Shown one piece after another: positions 1 to 11,037 of a stretch of 64,000 nt of DNA. Positions within the stretch are counted from its first letter, which is position 1, and every line of letters starts with the position of its first letter. Source of the DNA: Phycomyces blakesleeanus NRRL 1555(-) (lineage: Eukaryota; Mucoromycota; Mucoromycetes; Mucorales; Phycomycetaceae); contig NW_017265141.1 of assembly GCF_001638985.1 (NCBI RefSeq), positions 675,001 through 739,000 on the forward strand. Direction: 5' to 3'. The notes under the pieces were generated by a model. That model ran no database searches and had not been told where the DNA came from. It was given only the letters and a program-made list of their open reading frames with translations. Position numbers and translations under genes: made by a program.

Positions 1-107
1 TGATTACTGAATTGCCTTTGAAGCTCACGCAATGCTTGCTTGATTTCAGCAAGATCAACCTCAATCTTTTGAATTGAGTTGAGGAGAGTTGTGTTAATAT
101 CGGACAT
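1..107 (-). CDS. CACTA partner protein, 5' end only (copy of the 52244 gene)
   Basis: The start codon is at 107-105 on the minus strand. The first 35 or so codons match the start of the 52244-53274 gene: MSDINTTLLNSIQKIEV, then a heptad-like stretch. The rest lies off the window, so whether this copy is intact is unknown. It is transcribed divergently from the transposase at 1546, as in the right-hand copy. Function is not known from any named family; by position it may be the element's TnpA-like DNA-binding helper. Confidence 0.7.
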   Translation of the reverse strand, partial: MSDINTTLLNSIQKIEVDLAEIKQALRELQRQFSN

Positions 108-1545
108 GTTTAAGTTTTTTTTAGCTATAAGCAGTGAGTTGAAAAGAAAAGATGATAGTTTAGACAAGTAAAATAAGAGCGATTTGAGTTTGAGAAAGGC
201 AATGATTTATTACAAGCAATTGATAGCTATTTATATGAAAAAGATACAGACAGATGTACAAACAAAACATATAAAAGAAGGTATACTTATGTACTTGTAT
301 ATACCTGTCTGCACCTGTCTGCAGTAGCTCATGTGAACATGATACAGTCTTTTTATGTCAAACACAACAAAACTGTAAGAAATATAAAGGTAAAATGAAT
401 TAGACTTTAAATCAATATTATATTTATAAATGTTCATACTTTGCACCGTCTACATATTAAACGTTTTAAAGTATATGATATAATAATATAACTCTATACA
501 TATTGCAGATATAGCATGATATTTGGTTAAAGTTCTCAATGACAAAACCCTGTACCAGTTAAAATTATAAATTTAAATATACTCTACAGTAGCTATATAA
601 CATCTGAACATCATATAGTTAATTAGCCCCTTTTTATCAACATTAAAGTAAATGTTATGATACTCAAATCCTTATCATACTTATTAACATTATTGACTAA
701 AACGCGTTTTGATTGATGCTGTTATCAAAGATAAAAATAATTTTAACTGTCATTACTATTATTTACCAAGGGGCATTTTTGACTGAAACCGTACATTTTT
801 GAAAAAGATGTGCTTTAACTCACATTGGCACTTTCAATTAACACCTCTTTTAATCAGCAGTGCTTATCTTGATGATGTCAGTAAAAGAGTATCAGACTAT
901 AGCCCTCATTATTTATATCTATTTCTTTAAGTTTTATACATAAACAAGAAAATAATGCTATTAGCTAAATATATTTACTATCTCAAAAATACTATTATTA
1001 CAACACAGATAATATAAATATGTCTTTTCTATCAATGTGTTTAGACAGTACTACTTTTTTTTTAACTGTTAATTATTAGAAGGCTGTTTTTCTTTGCCTT
1101 TGGTATTAGAGAGTAATTGATAATTTATTTAAAAAAAAACATAAATTATTTGGTTGTTAATTATTCTAAATATACATATACCTCTTTATAAAGCCCAAAG
1201 AATATCTAATTGCTCACAAGTAAAGAGTACGTGTCTGTTTCACTGGTGCTCTTTTAATAGTATCTCCTTGTCAACCAAGAAGTATTTTAATTTACATCAT
1301 AATTATTAATGAAGAAGAATCTTTCCAACCACGGGAATTATTTACTGACAGATGTTTTATCTAGCATTGACATTACTGTAATTATTGCTATATCATCACT
1401 ATGAGAGAGAAAAAGAAAAAGAGCTACAAGCATTTTGGTTAAAAAATAAAAAGTATATAAAGATGTCTTTTACATTTAATGAATAGCACCAAAATCCTCT
1501 TCGCAGTTTTATTTTATATATTACATATGTATCAGCCCAACCAAT

Positions 1546-4500
1546 ATGTCTTCTTTCAACACCAGCCAGCAGAGAGATAGAATATCTACACAGCAATACC
1601 AATGTGATCAATGTGTCTTATTTTTTGATAACTGCCAGAAGCTGCAAAACCACAAGAGAATTCACAGATGAGATTCAGCAACAATGACTGAAATTGGCCA
1701 GTCTATTCCGGATGATATTGACATGTACCATGACAAAAATGATACTAGTAATGAAGATGAATCTGTTAGCAATTCAGATAATGAAAAGAGCTGTAATTGT
1801 ATTATTTATTTTCCAATTACTAAATAATATATTACAGAATATACTATGGAGTCTATGGAGCTTGATAATACTATTTCATATAAGTGCACATGTAATTTTG
1901 AGGACAGTGAGGGTGAAGCTCACATTTATGACAGCAGCCAAATCAGTACAAATACTTTTACCAAGGCCGAGTTGATGAGTATTCATCTGTCTCAATTGAT
2001 GCTACAGCATAGAATTGCTAAAGCAGCATATAGAGACCTTGTTCGATTTATAAACACTGTTATCCGAGACCATAATGATATAATGATAGGTAAAATATTA
2101 TATTTTCTGTTACCTTGTACTTTAATTCCAGATCACTAACATGTAGTGATATCGTTTTTTTAGAACCTGGAGCTAAGATCAGTCATGGCAAAACTGTTGA
2201 TACTTTGCTCAAGTCAAAGTCAAGTGTCAAGGGCCATGAGTATGATGTCTGCTCTAGTGGTTGTCAATTGTATGGCATTAATGACAACCAGGAATCTTGT
2301 GTTGACTGTGGCAAACCGCGATACAAGACTGATCCCAATCAAAGTCAGACACCAGCTGCCAGTATGAAACTTTTGTCAGTCGGGAATATGCTTTCTCAAA
2401 TGTTGGCAGATCCAGCCACAAGAGAACTCCTCTGTTACAGAGCAAACCAGGAATCTGTAGCTGGTCAGCTAACCAACATTTTGGATGGTGACAATTACAA
2501 GCAGTTGGTGCAGCAGGGCCTGTTCTCCAATCCCAATGTTATTGCCATTAGGCTTTATACTGATAGGTTTGTCAATCAAAAGAAAGGCAAAAACTCATAT
2601 ACCAGCATCTATTGCATAATATTCAATCTAGACCCATTCATCAGGTAATTAATTAATTTATTACTATTTATTATTATTATTACAATTTTTTAAAAAAAAG
2701 TTACTAATAAAATACTTAGATATACCAACAAATACCTTTTGTAACTGGCAATCTTGCCTGGCTCCAAAAAGCCAACTCATTTGGACTCCTTTCTTATACC
2801 TATCATCAATGAATTGCGAGATCTTGAGGCGCATGGCTTGGTTGTCAAGCACAATGGAGTGGAGTTTTGCAGATCCAAGGTCTATCTGATGCTTGCTTCT
2901 GGCAATATTCCAGCTGTAGCTGATATGGCCCACATTGGTTCCCATACAAGTTTATTTAGTTATTGTTTTTGTGAGACTAAAGGCAAATGCCCTACTAACA
3001 GACGGCATGGCATGTACTTTGATGACATTTCCGCCCGGTTAAGACCTTTTGGAGACTTCAAAGTAGGCAACCCTGTAAGTATACAAATGTTCAATTAGCC
3101 ATCTTTTTTTTATACTAAATAACTGCTTGTAATAGTCGAAGAACATATACTAGCCGAGCATATATATCCAACTCTCAACCTTCTCTGGATCATCATTTTT
3201 TGCATTAGATGAACTTCATTTAATTACAAGAGGGATTGGAAAGCTTGTGTATGACCTGATTACCGTCACCCTCACAAAGGAAACCAAATTTTATTATACC
3301 CATCCAGACAATACCCTCAATACTACCGAATACCCTTTTCATATACCAAGAGCAGACCTTGTAACAATTGGAAACTGTATCACCAGCTCACGAAAATATA
3401 TACCCACCTCATTTCAAGGCAGTTTTGATAATGTATTTGCCAAGATCGATGGTATTCGCGCAGTTGACTGGCTTGACTTTCTCTTATACCTTGTCCCCAC
3501 TTTGGTTGTGCCTTATTTATCAAATAGGGCTGTCAAAACAGCTCTATTATCTCTCGTGAAAGGCTGTGCGCTTGCCTTGCAATAGACGTTGACATCAGAA
3601 TTGCTTGATGAGATGGAGTCGTAAGTTATTATACGTCTCATATATTATCATTACAAATAGCTGATTGTTACTATTTTTTAAATATTAATACTAGATACTT
3701 CAAGCACTGGCACTCGTTTTTATACCAACAAGTCCAGAATAATACCCTGTCTCATAGTGTTTTCCGACCAGTGCAACATTACCTGGTCCATATACCCTAT
3801 ATCATCAAGCAGCAAGGCCCCCTGCGATGCTACTCCACTCGCTCAATAGAGAGAGTTATTGGTGTCTTCTCGAAATTGATAAAGTCCAAATCAAAGGGTG
3901 GCCAAAACGCCAGTTTTCTCGTCAAGCAATTTGCGATTCACAATTATACCAGCACGGCAATCAGCATCTGTGATGAAGTCAACCTCATTCGGCCAAAGCC
4001 ATATGGAAGAGAGAGCTACATGGACCTTCCTAATGATCCTAGTGGTGCGCAGTTGTGGGAGCTGTTTCATCAGTTGGTTAATTTGAATGATGATTCGGTG
4101 GAAGGTGTAGGCAGCCCTAGTGTGAAGGAAGCTTTATCGAAATATTACCAGAGAACAACAGGCTTGACTGGCCACGAGTTTGGTGACTCTGTTGTTGTTG
4201 TAGCTACACATCTGTGAATGGACTCGACTGTATATTCCTCATGCATGTACCAAAGAAAGAAAAACGAGACCAGCCGTGGCAACTATTACGTGATGTTTAC
4301 TTGCTCCTATAGAAAGTATAATATTTTTCGATATATAATCAAAAGTTGCTTACATTCTATTTATTTATTTATTTTAGCAACCGTAATGTAATTGTTCACA
4401 GCTGGCTCGTCGGTACAGTACAGTTCTACTTTCAGCATGTAGATTTCCATGGCTTTCCACACTTTCTTGCTTTCGTGGAGGTCATGAAGGAACATGACGC

Positions 4501-4729
4501 AGCTGACCATGACTCATCAGTACCTATCGTCAAACAATGGTCACAAAGCACCTGTACACTAGGCCACCAAACACAACCAACATATGCAGTTATAAGTGTA
4601 AATGTCATTTGTCATCAAGTTGGTCTGGTCCAATACCCACCGAATGGAAACCAGTTTTATGTAATCGCACCCTATTATATCTTTAACAACAACATGTGCA
4701 TTACTAAAGGCAATCTTTCCATTCTGTAA
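1546..4729 (+). pseudogene. CACTA/Tnp2-family transposase, copy 2, three nonsense codons
   Basis: This has the same seven-exon layout as the intact gene at 47621-50807: N-terminal C2H2 finger, acidic linker, Tnp2 core (blocks like YCFCETKGKCP and LRDLEAHGL) and a DUF4218-like C-terminal half. Comparison of the two copies shows TGA at 1669-1671 just after the finger (GGA in the other copy), TAG at 3583-3585 (TGG there) and TGA at 4215-4217 (TGG there). Splice sites look preserved. The three stops should prevent a full product. Confidence 0.85.
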
Positions 4730-5360
4730 TCCTTTTTATTTTTATCTTATTTTTCTATATGCTCTATATTCTTATATCTTTTATATTTTTTATATTATCC
4801 TTGTATCTTATATTCTTTTTTTAATTTTCTCTATTTCTTATGTTTTTTTTAATCTCTATATGCCCCATCTTTCTTTTCTTCTTTATATACTCCAGTTTTT
4901 TTTCTATTCTCTATACACCTTATGCTTTTCTCTTCATTCCCTATATGCTCTATACGCCATTACGCGATTTAAATAAAATCAAATTGCCAATTCATCAAGA
5001 TAAAAAGAATATCTAAAAAAAAAGAACATAGTTTAAAAAATAAAAAAAAATGGCAGTTATGTTACCATTTCGTTCACGCATTCCAAAAATTATTAATCTT
5101 AATAATTGTTGACATCTTCGATATTCAATAAAACATATATTTCAATACTCAAAGTGGTCATTACAACTTACAAACATTTTTTACAGTATTGAAAATATTG
5201 TATAGTAACAAAAAAAGTGTTTTCATGTTACTTTTTTAAATTGCTACGAATGACATTACCATCTTACAACAAACGGCAGAGATTTTATTGGGTTTCGACT
5301 AAAAAAATGGCAGTCATGTGCCTACTTTCGGCCCAACTGCCATTCATCCCACCGTAGTGA

Positions 5361-5640
5361 TAGTATTTTTTTTGTAAATGTCATACTTTTTTTTGTAAAC
5401 GTCGTACTTTTTTTTTGTAAACATCGTATTTTTTTATATAACCATAGAATTTTTTTTGTAAACGTCGTATTTTTTAATATAACTGTAGTATTTTTTTTTG
5501 TAAACGTTGTATTTTTTTATATAACCATAGTATTTTTTTTTGTAAACGTTGTATTTTTTTTATATAACCATAGTATTTTTTTTTGTAAACGTCGTATTTT
5601 TTTTATATAACTGCCATATTTTTTTATATAAGTGCCAAAC
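5361..5640. repeat. Left TIR of mariner element 1, minisatellite-like
   Basis: Repeated units alternate 'tttttttttgtaaacgtcgta' type blocks with 'tatataaccatagta' blocks, about 40-45 bp per pair. The reverse complement of the array recurs at 10085-10262, which defines the two as inverted terminal arrays. Confidence 0.7.
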
Positions 5641-6082
5641 GCCTAATGTAATAGCACTTCAATATATTTAGATCTTTCTACAAAGATACGTCATAGAAAA
5701 TATCTATAGAGAGAACTAACAGAATATGCAAACTTTTCTCCAGATTACTTTGTTGAAGTTAAATACCTTACTCCAGTTATAAGATAATAAAGCAAGTATC
5801 TCATTAAAATAATTATGTTAAAATTGAAAATGCAATGATATTATTTGTATTCTTTCTTTATTGCAGAGTAAGTTTCAAATAAAAGATTCATTTTTTGCCA
5901 CTTGTAACCTCCTTGTTGTTTTTAATGAAAAAAACAACTGGAGACTTTCTCTACTTCAAAATATAGTCACCAGCAGTTGTTTGTTTCATATTTACTATCT
6001 TGCTGGCTTTTTTGATAGTTAATCTCCTTATGAAGTAGAGATAAAGAAGCTTTTTTATATCTTTATCCGTAGGCTTTTGATA

Positions 6083-6232
6083 TTACCCTCTACTTTTTTT
6101 GGGGGTTTCGTCTGTTGTTGACGGGGCAGAACTCTTTGGATCTTCTGGCTTTTCAGGCTCTTCAAGCTCTTCCATGATTTTTTCAAAGGCACTGTTATAT
6201 TCTGCAAGTTTCTTGTGTAACATTGTAGGGTT
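6083..6232 (-). CDS. Possible terminal exon or small ORF (46-49 aa), unknown
   Basis: On the minus strand an acceptor-like 'ttatcag' near 6235 is followed by an open frame that begins NPTMLHKKLAEYNSAF, continues with an acidic Glu/Pro/Lys-rich stretch and ends at a stop codon at 6085-6083. It could be the last exon of an accessory gene of this mariner element, which would mirror the minus-strand accessory gene in mariner element 2 at the same relative place. I found no upstream exon and no domain. It may also be a chance ORF. Confidence 0.3.
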   Translation of the reverse strand, partial: NPTMLHKKLAEYNSAFEKIMEELEEPEKPEDPKSSAPSTTDETPKKSRG

Positions 6233-7406
6233 TTCTGATAATAAAAGGGGAAAAATAAAGAAATAGAAAGATATGTTAAAGTGACATATTTTATATAAAT
6301 ATAGTTATATTTAGCACATAGCAGCTATAATTAAATAGTAATTACTTAAGATACAAGATAAAAATCAGAAGACAAGTTGAAGCAGCAAGAATAGATATAA
6401 AGAAGATTGAGTTGTTGTTAAATAGTATTAGTCATTATATTTTCAGCTTTTTATATCAAAAAATAATATGCCAAGGTCCACTAAATAAAGTAGTACAAAT
6501 TGAACTCAAGGAGATAAAAAATAAATAGGACAATATATTATCCGCAGCCATAAATTTATTATAAACATTCTTTTTTAAAAGAGATATCATAATTCTCTCT
6601 CTTTCCATTTGGTGTTTATATATCAAAACTCTTTATTTCTCTTCTTAAATCAGCAATAAATTTCATTCTCATGCTCACTTCAACAACTAAATATTACTCT
6701 GACAATAAAAACACTGCTTAAAGCTCTACACCTCATGGATTTTTTTATTATTTCCAGATCACATTATGTTTCTGTATGTAAATAAAGCCTATACCTCGGA
6801 GTCATTGATATTAATCTCTAAATAATCTATAGTATTTTGAACAAAAGCTATAAATCTGAAAAGAAAACGTGACGATTCAACCCTCAATCTACAAAGAAAC
6901 TACAAGATTAAACATCTATCTGTATGATAGGAACCAGTTTACACATATTTATAATGCTTTTAAGTGCATTTCACTGACCATACTTTTTTGAAATCCAACA
7001 GTAGAATTCACTCTACCGACCACACAAAAACTTGCCAATTTTTATCTCGAATATCCAGTAATCTGATTGACTACCACAGCAATTATATTTCTTATGAACC
7101 TGGTCCTACACAAGCATCTAATACTATTACAAAAAAGAATTCAAAAATGCTATATTTATTCAGCACCTGCTCCAACCATTTTACAATGTCAGAATCCTGA
7201 TCTTCTTAATATCAAACTCAACAACTCTTTGTAATCTGCACTCGAAACAAGTAAATGTCCAACAATCTGCTAAACAACTGAAAGCGATCCAAGAATTATG
7301 TTTTGCCTACAATACTACTCAATCTCCATTTTGGAAACCCTCATGATACAAAATACCAAAAAAAAACAAATATTACACACACAAAAACAGTAACAAAAAA
7401 TAGCAC

Positions 7407-7545
7407 AAGCTCATGACAAAAAAAAGAAATAAAAAAAGAGATGAAAAAAAAGAGATGAAAAAAGAAATAAAATAATAAAAAAAAAAGAAATAAAAAAAAG
7501 AAATAAAAAAAAATAGAAATAAAAAAAAGAAAAATGTAATAGCAA
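7407..7545. repeat. A/G-rich low-complexity tract
   Basis: The tract consists of irregular repeats of 'gaaataaaaaaaa' and 'gagatgaaaaaa'. It is almost pure purine on the + strand. No gene is visible. Confidence 0.8.
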
Positions 7546-7634
7546 TTTTAAAAATAATTCTCCAAATATTATAACTAGCATTTTTATTCATAAATTTTTA
7601 TAATATACATAACTATTTTTTCCCAAATAATTTT

Positions 7635-7963
7635 GAAAAACTGAAAGTCTCTATAACTGAAAATAAAATGATATCTTACTGCAAGAAATTTCTGAAAAAC
7701 TGAAAAACTGAAAAACTGAAAGTCTCAATAACTGAAAATAAAATGATATCTTACTGCAAGAAATTTCTGAAAAACTGAAAAACTGAAAAACTGAAAGTCT
7801 CAATAACTGAAAATAAAATGATATCTTACTGCAAGAAATTTCTGAAAAACTGAAAAACTGAAAAACTGAAAGTCTCAATAACTGAAAATAAAATGATATC
7901 TTACTGCAAGAAATTTCTGAAAAACTGAAAAACTGAAAAACTGAAAGTCTCAATAACTCAAAA
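7635..7963. repeat. Four-copy 75-bp tandem repeat
   Basis: A unit containing 'aaaatgatatcttactgcaa' and a triplicated 'tgaaaaac' block repeats with a period of exactly 75 bp (anchors at 7659, 7734, 7809 and 7884) and almost no divergence. Because 75 is a multiple of three, the minus strand reads as a repeating 25-residue pattern, but there is no other sign that it is coding. Confidence 0.9.
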
Positions 7964-7984
7964 AATGAAAATCTCAATAACTGA

Positions 7985-8125
7985 ATTTCGAGCTTTTCCT
8001 TGGCTCTATACAAAAAAAAACTTTTTTTTTTTGGTTGGGCAAACCCATGAGGAGAAATCCCACCCCTTCCTTCGAGACAGAGGACAGGACACCATAAAGG
8101 CTCTGGTAGCACTGTAAATCAGCTA
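7985..8125. mobile_element. Two retroelement 3' ends, tail to tail
   Basis: On +, 'gagcttttccttggctctat' followed by 'acaaaaaaaaa' resembles the 3' end of the LINE at 38588-38618 ('gagctttttcttcctggctc' plus poly-A). It is followed at once by a T-run, which on the - strand is the poly-A tail of a second, oppositely oriented insertion whose body ends 'atgggtttgcccaacc'. Both look like 5'-truncated retrotransposition products. The second body is not assigned to a family. Confidence 0.5.
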
Positions 8126-8354
8126 ATAAAATAAATGTTCTTAAAAGTGTGAAGAAGCTTAATATGTAAACATTCATTATTCTTCAACACGTTCTTTATC
8201 CAAATATATTAAGACAGCAGGACAAGACTATACCTTGGTAGAAACGTTTAAGTTATTAAAATATTTTTTTTGGTATATATACCCCAGTGTCTTAATAAAA
8301 GTTTCTCAGTTATTTTTCTTACTCGATTTTAACACCCTTTTTATTTTCAAAAAA

Positions 8355-9886
8355 ATGTCTACTTCCAACAATTCCCTCGAATTTGTTATGGACAAGCACT
8401 GTGAAATGGTCAGTCACAGCCGTTCTGCAGACCAAACCCAGTTTTCTGGAATTGCTTTCGACCCCTTGTGCAATTTCAACCAAGAGATTGTTGACAAAAT
8501 GCATGGAGAAGTTGTACTCCGATATGTGACAGATATCTTTGTCAACCATGCCAATATGGAATGGACTCATACCTCAGCTGGAAACTCAGCAGTCATGAAC
8601 CTCTTAAGTCTCAGAAGTTTTTTGCCAACTGAAGTCAACGAGGCCACCACCAAAATCATTGTTGCACAGAAGCCAAAGACGAATCTGCTGGAGAAGGTTG
8701 GCCCTGATTCTGTTCCTACTGCAGAAAGCATAGGTCAAGATTCGTACCAAAAGTACAACCAAAACCAGGTGAACAAGCTCTTCTCCTTGGTTTTCTCGGA
8801 AAACGAGACTGCTGCTGCCACTGCCAGGGAAACAGGAATCAATGTCCAGACTGCCCAGAACTATGTCAGGCTGGCCAGAGAGAAGATCCAGGCCAATTTT
8901 GATGCTGCCACAGTGGAGACTGATGAGTCCAATGGGCTGGAGACGATGGAGGTTGAGGAGGTTTCTGTACCTAAAGAACGAAAACATGGCAACCAAAAGT
9001 TGTTCCAGGTGCACTCTGCTTTTTTTTGAAGTTTTTCAAAAATAAACCAGATGCTACCTTGGAACAAGCAAGGATAGCTGTCATGGAAGAGTTCTCTGGG
9101 CTGCAGATTACCAAATCAGCAATCTAGAAGCACTTGGTGAAGAAGTGTGCTCTGACAATAAAGAAGTTAGAGAAGCTGCCTGAGAAGAGAGACGACGTCA
9201 GCACAATTGAGATGAGACGAGACCGCATTTTGGAGTGGTAACAACTTGTGGATTTCAACTATCTGTTGAACTGTGTGTTCATCGATGAAGCAGGCTTCAA
9301 CATGCACATCAAGAGAACTTTTGGCTGTTCTGTCAGTGGCACCCTGACCAAGAAAACTGTCCCAATGCAGAGAGGTGTGTCCATCAACATCCTTGGTGCA
9401 ATGTGCAAGAGAGAGATTGTCAGCCTCTTGTTTAAGAAACCCACTGCAGTCGCAGCAAAGAAGAAGAAAAAGCTGAACATCTACACCAATGCTGAGGTGA
9501 ATGGCCGAATTAGTATCAGGACCCAGCACTACCTCAACTTTCTTAGTCATACAATAGATGTTCTAGACAGCCAGGGTATGCAAGGATGTTATCTCATCAT
9601 GGATAACACTCCTATCTATAAGACCAATGAGGTGAAAGACTTTATTTCTTTCTGTGGGTACAAGTGTGCATATTTTCCTGTGTATTCACCTTTCCTGAAT
9701 CCAATTGAGGAAATGTGGTCCAAGATCAAGTTTGGTGTCTGCAAAGAAGAGATTACAGAGTCAGACGGGTTCATCTTAAGGATTACAGAATCAGCTAAGA
9801 CTGTCACCCTTTTGGACTGTTTGGGTTGGATTAACCATGCCATTTCATTCTTTCCTCGCTGTTTGAACAGAGAGCGAAAGCTTTAA
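8355..9886 (+). pseudogene. Tc1/mariner (IS630-type) DDE transposase, element 1, broken
   Basis: From the ATG at 8355 the product has a long N-terminal region, then a helix-turn-helix (around NKLFSLVFSENETAAATA to GINVQTAQNY) and the DDE core: FIDEAGFNMH (first D), LIMDNTPIYKT (second D) and YSPFLNPIEEMWSKIK (E). The frame is lost at a T8 run near 9020-9027, where one more T would restore it. TAG follows near 9125, where element 2 has Gln, and TAA near 9239. The core downstream of 9248 is open to the natural stop. The architecture matches element 2 closely. Confidence 0.85.
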
Positions 9887-10084
9887 GTATGTCTTTTATG
9901 TCTATTTAAGCTCTTTACACTCTATGTCTTTTTTTATTTTATTTTTATTTTTTACTACTTTATGTCCCTCTTTTTTTATTTGTTTTACTGTTTTATGCTT
10001 TTTTTTTATTACTTTGTATTTCATTATATCTTACGTCTTATTATGTGTTCTATTTCTCTATCAACTAATTATGCCTAATAAAAA

Positions 10085-10262
10085 TATCCATGTTTTATGC
10101 CAAAAAAAATACAATGTTTACAAAAAAAATAATACAGTTATATAAAAAAAATACTACGTTTACAAAAAAAATATTACGGTTATATAAAAAAATATGACAT
10201 TTACAAAAAAAATACTATGGTTATATAAAAAAAATTGTAAGGCGTAAGGATAAAAAATTTGA
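10085..10262. repeat. Right TIR of mariner element 1
   Basis: Units such as 'atactacgtttacaaaaaaa' and 'attacggttatataaaaaaa' are the reverse complement of the 5361-5640 array. The last recognisable part is 'attgtaaggcgtaagg'. Confidence 0.65.
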
Positions 10263-10309
10263 GTGCCATGTACTCTTCCACCAATAGTAAAAGGGGGGAG
10301 CAAATTCAG

Positions 10310-10440
10310 TTGGCAATGAATGCAAATTCAATTTTTATGAAAGCCAATAAGATGTCAATGGGTTTTAATTAGATGGAAATGGATGCTAATTAGATGGAAA
10401 TGGGCACCAATTGAATGGATAAAACCAGTAGTTAAGAAAT
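10310..10440. repeat. Short degenerate tandem repeat
   Basis: About five imperfect units of 'ttagatggaaatggatgcta' type (period about 20 bp). Nothing else is visible between the mariner TIR and the foldback at 10568. Confidence 0.5.
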
Positions 10441-10567
10441 ATAATTAATAAAAAACATCTTTATTCTTATCTAAAAAACTATTCTTAAAACTTGATGATT
10501 CCCAGTGGTATTGATTCTGCGACTTAGTTACAAGTGCCAGAAAAGAAATATCAGATTGAGACTTGAC

Positions 10568-10638
10568 AAAAGGAAGACCAACCCAGATTGGGAATGGCAA
10601 AAGTCTTGTCGTTCCCGATCTGGGTTGGTCTTCCTTTT
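10568..10638. repeat. Foldback: 27-bp inverted repeat with 17-nt loop
   Basis: The arms at 10568-10594 and 10612-10638 are complementary except for one pair. The right arm reads 'ctgggttggtcttccttttt'-like sequence and is more GC-rich than its surroundings. As RNA it would form a stable hairpin. It could be a minute foldback element or the trace of an inverted duplication. Confidence 0.8.
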
Positions 10639-10940
10639 ACTATAACAAAGTCAAAAGGTCAAACCCACTGGGGATCAAGGAGTATACGTAAAATCAAAGA
10701 GAGGATAAAAGATACTTTTTATTGATATGAATTGAATTGTCTTATATAGTTTTCTAAACTAATACTGCACATTATCCGCAATAGTTATTATTTATATTTA
10801 ATTAAAGAAATAGTCATTATACTGCGGTTAATGCTCAGGAAGATATTACTGCGCATAAAGAAGTACTGTGGTTAACTATCTTCAGATTTTATGGATTCAT
10901 CAAAATAATGTCCGGCAGTCTGACATGGCAATTAAAAATT

Positions 10941-10946
10941 AAAAAA
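10941..10946 (-). terminator. Pol III terminator of tRNA-Ser
   Basis: A T6 run on the minus strand begins 5 nt after the 3' end of the tRNA at 10951, as expected for RNA polymerase III termination. Confidence 0.8.
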
Positions 10947-10950
10947 CAAC

Positions 10951-11031
10951 GTCGCCTGCAGGATTCGAACCTGCGCGTCCAAAGGACAATGCCTTAGCAG
11001 GGCACCGCGTTAACCACTCCGCCAAAGCGAC
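10951..11031 (-). tRNA. tRNA-Ser (anticodon GCU)
   Basis: The minus strand folds as a type II tRNA. The acceptor stem is GTCGCTT with AGGCGAC (one G-U pair). The D-arm/box A region is TGGCGGAGTGGTTAACGCGG. The anticodon loop CTGCTAA has anticodon GCT at 10998-10996, a variable arm follows, and the T arm is GGTTCGAATCC. No intron is seen in the anticodon loop. This is the only clear host-type gene in the window. Confidence 0.95.
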
Positions 11032-11037
11032 ATACAT

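Larger units (their letters stand above)
1..5357. mobile_element. CACTA (Tnp2) element, copy 2, cut by window start
   Basis: This segment is the reverse complement of 46991-52350, nearly identical by eye. Its inner terminus at 5357 reads (outward strand) CACTACGGTGGGATG, the CACTA-type end. It carries the transposase gene on + (1546-4729) and the start of the divergent partner gene on - (1-107). The outer end lies left of the window. Its inner end abuts, at 5358, the minisatellite TIR of a Tc1/mariner element, so it probably inserted into that TIR. The transposase has three nonsense codons, so this copy is not autonomous. Confidence 0.85.
5641..8234. other. Interior of mariner element 1, mostly non-coding
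   Basis: This long interval lies between the left TIR and the transposase. It contains one short exon-like minus ORF (6083-6232), an A/G-rich tract (7410-7545), a 75-bp tandem array (7635-7963) and two retroelement 3' tails facing each other near 8020. From 6240 to 7400 I see only short reading frames broken by stops and no recognisable protein. Confidence 0.5.
5358..10262. mobile_element. Long Tc1/mariner-like element 1, left TIR interrupted
   Basis: Inverted AT-rich terminal arrays (5361-5640 and about 10085-10262) flank a broken DDE transposase at 8355-9886. The outermost part of the left TIR is missing because CACTA copy 2 begins at 5357; the matching point in the right TIR is near 10218, and that TIR runs about 45 bp further out. 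At about 4.9 kb this is much longer than a typical Tc1/mariner (1-2.5 kb). The extra length holds low-complexity DNA, a 75-bp tandem array and retroelement tails. The exact right end and TA duplication are not resolved. Confidence 0.65.

Noticed and set aside
7635..7963. Tandem array considered as a CRISPR-like array
   Set aside because: It is a continuous tandem repeat without unique spacers, and the setting is eukaryotic.
7651..8112. A 153-aa minus-strand ORF with four identical 25-residue repeats
   Set aside because: The repeats are the 75-bp tandem array read in one frame; it extends into retroelement tails and has no start context or domain.
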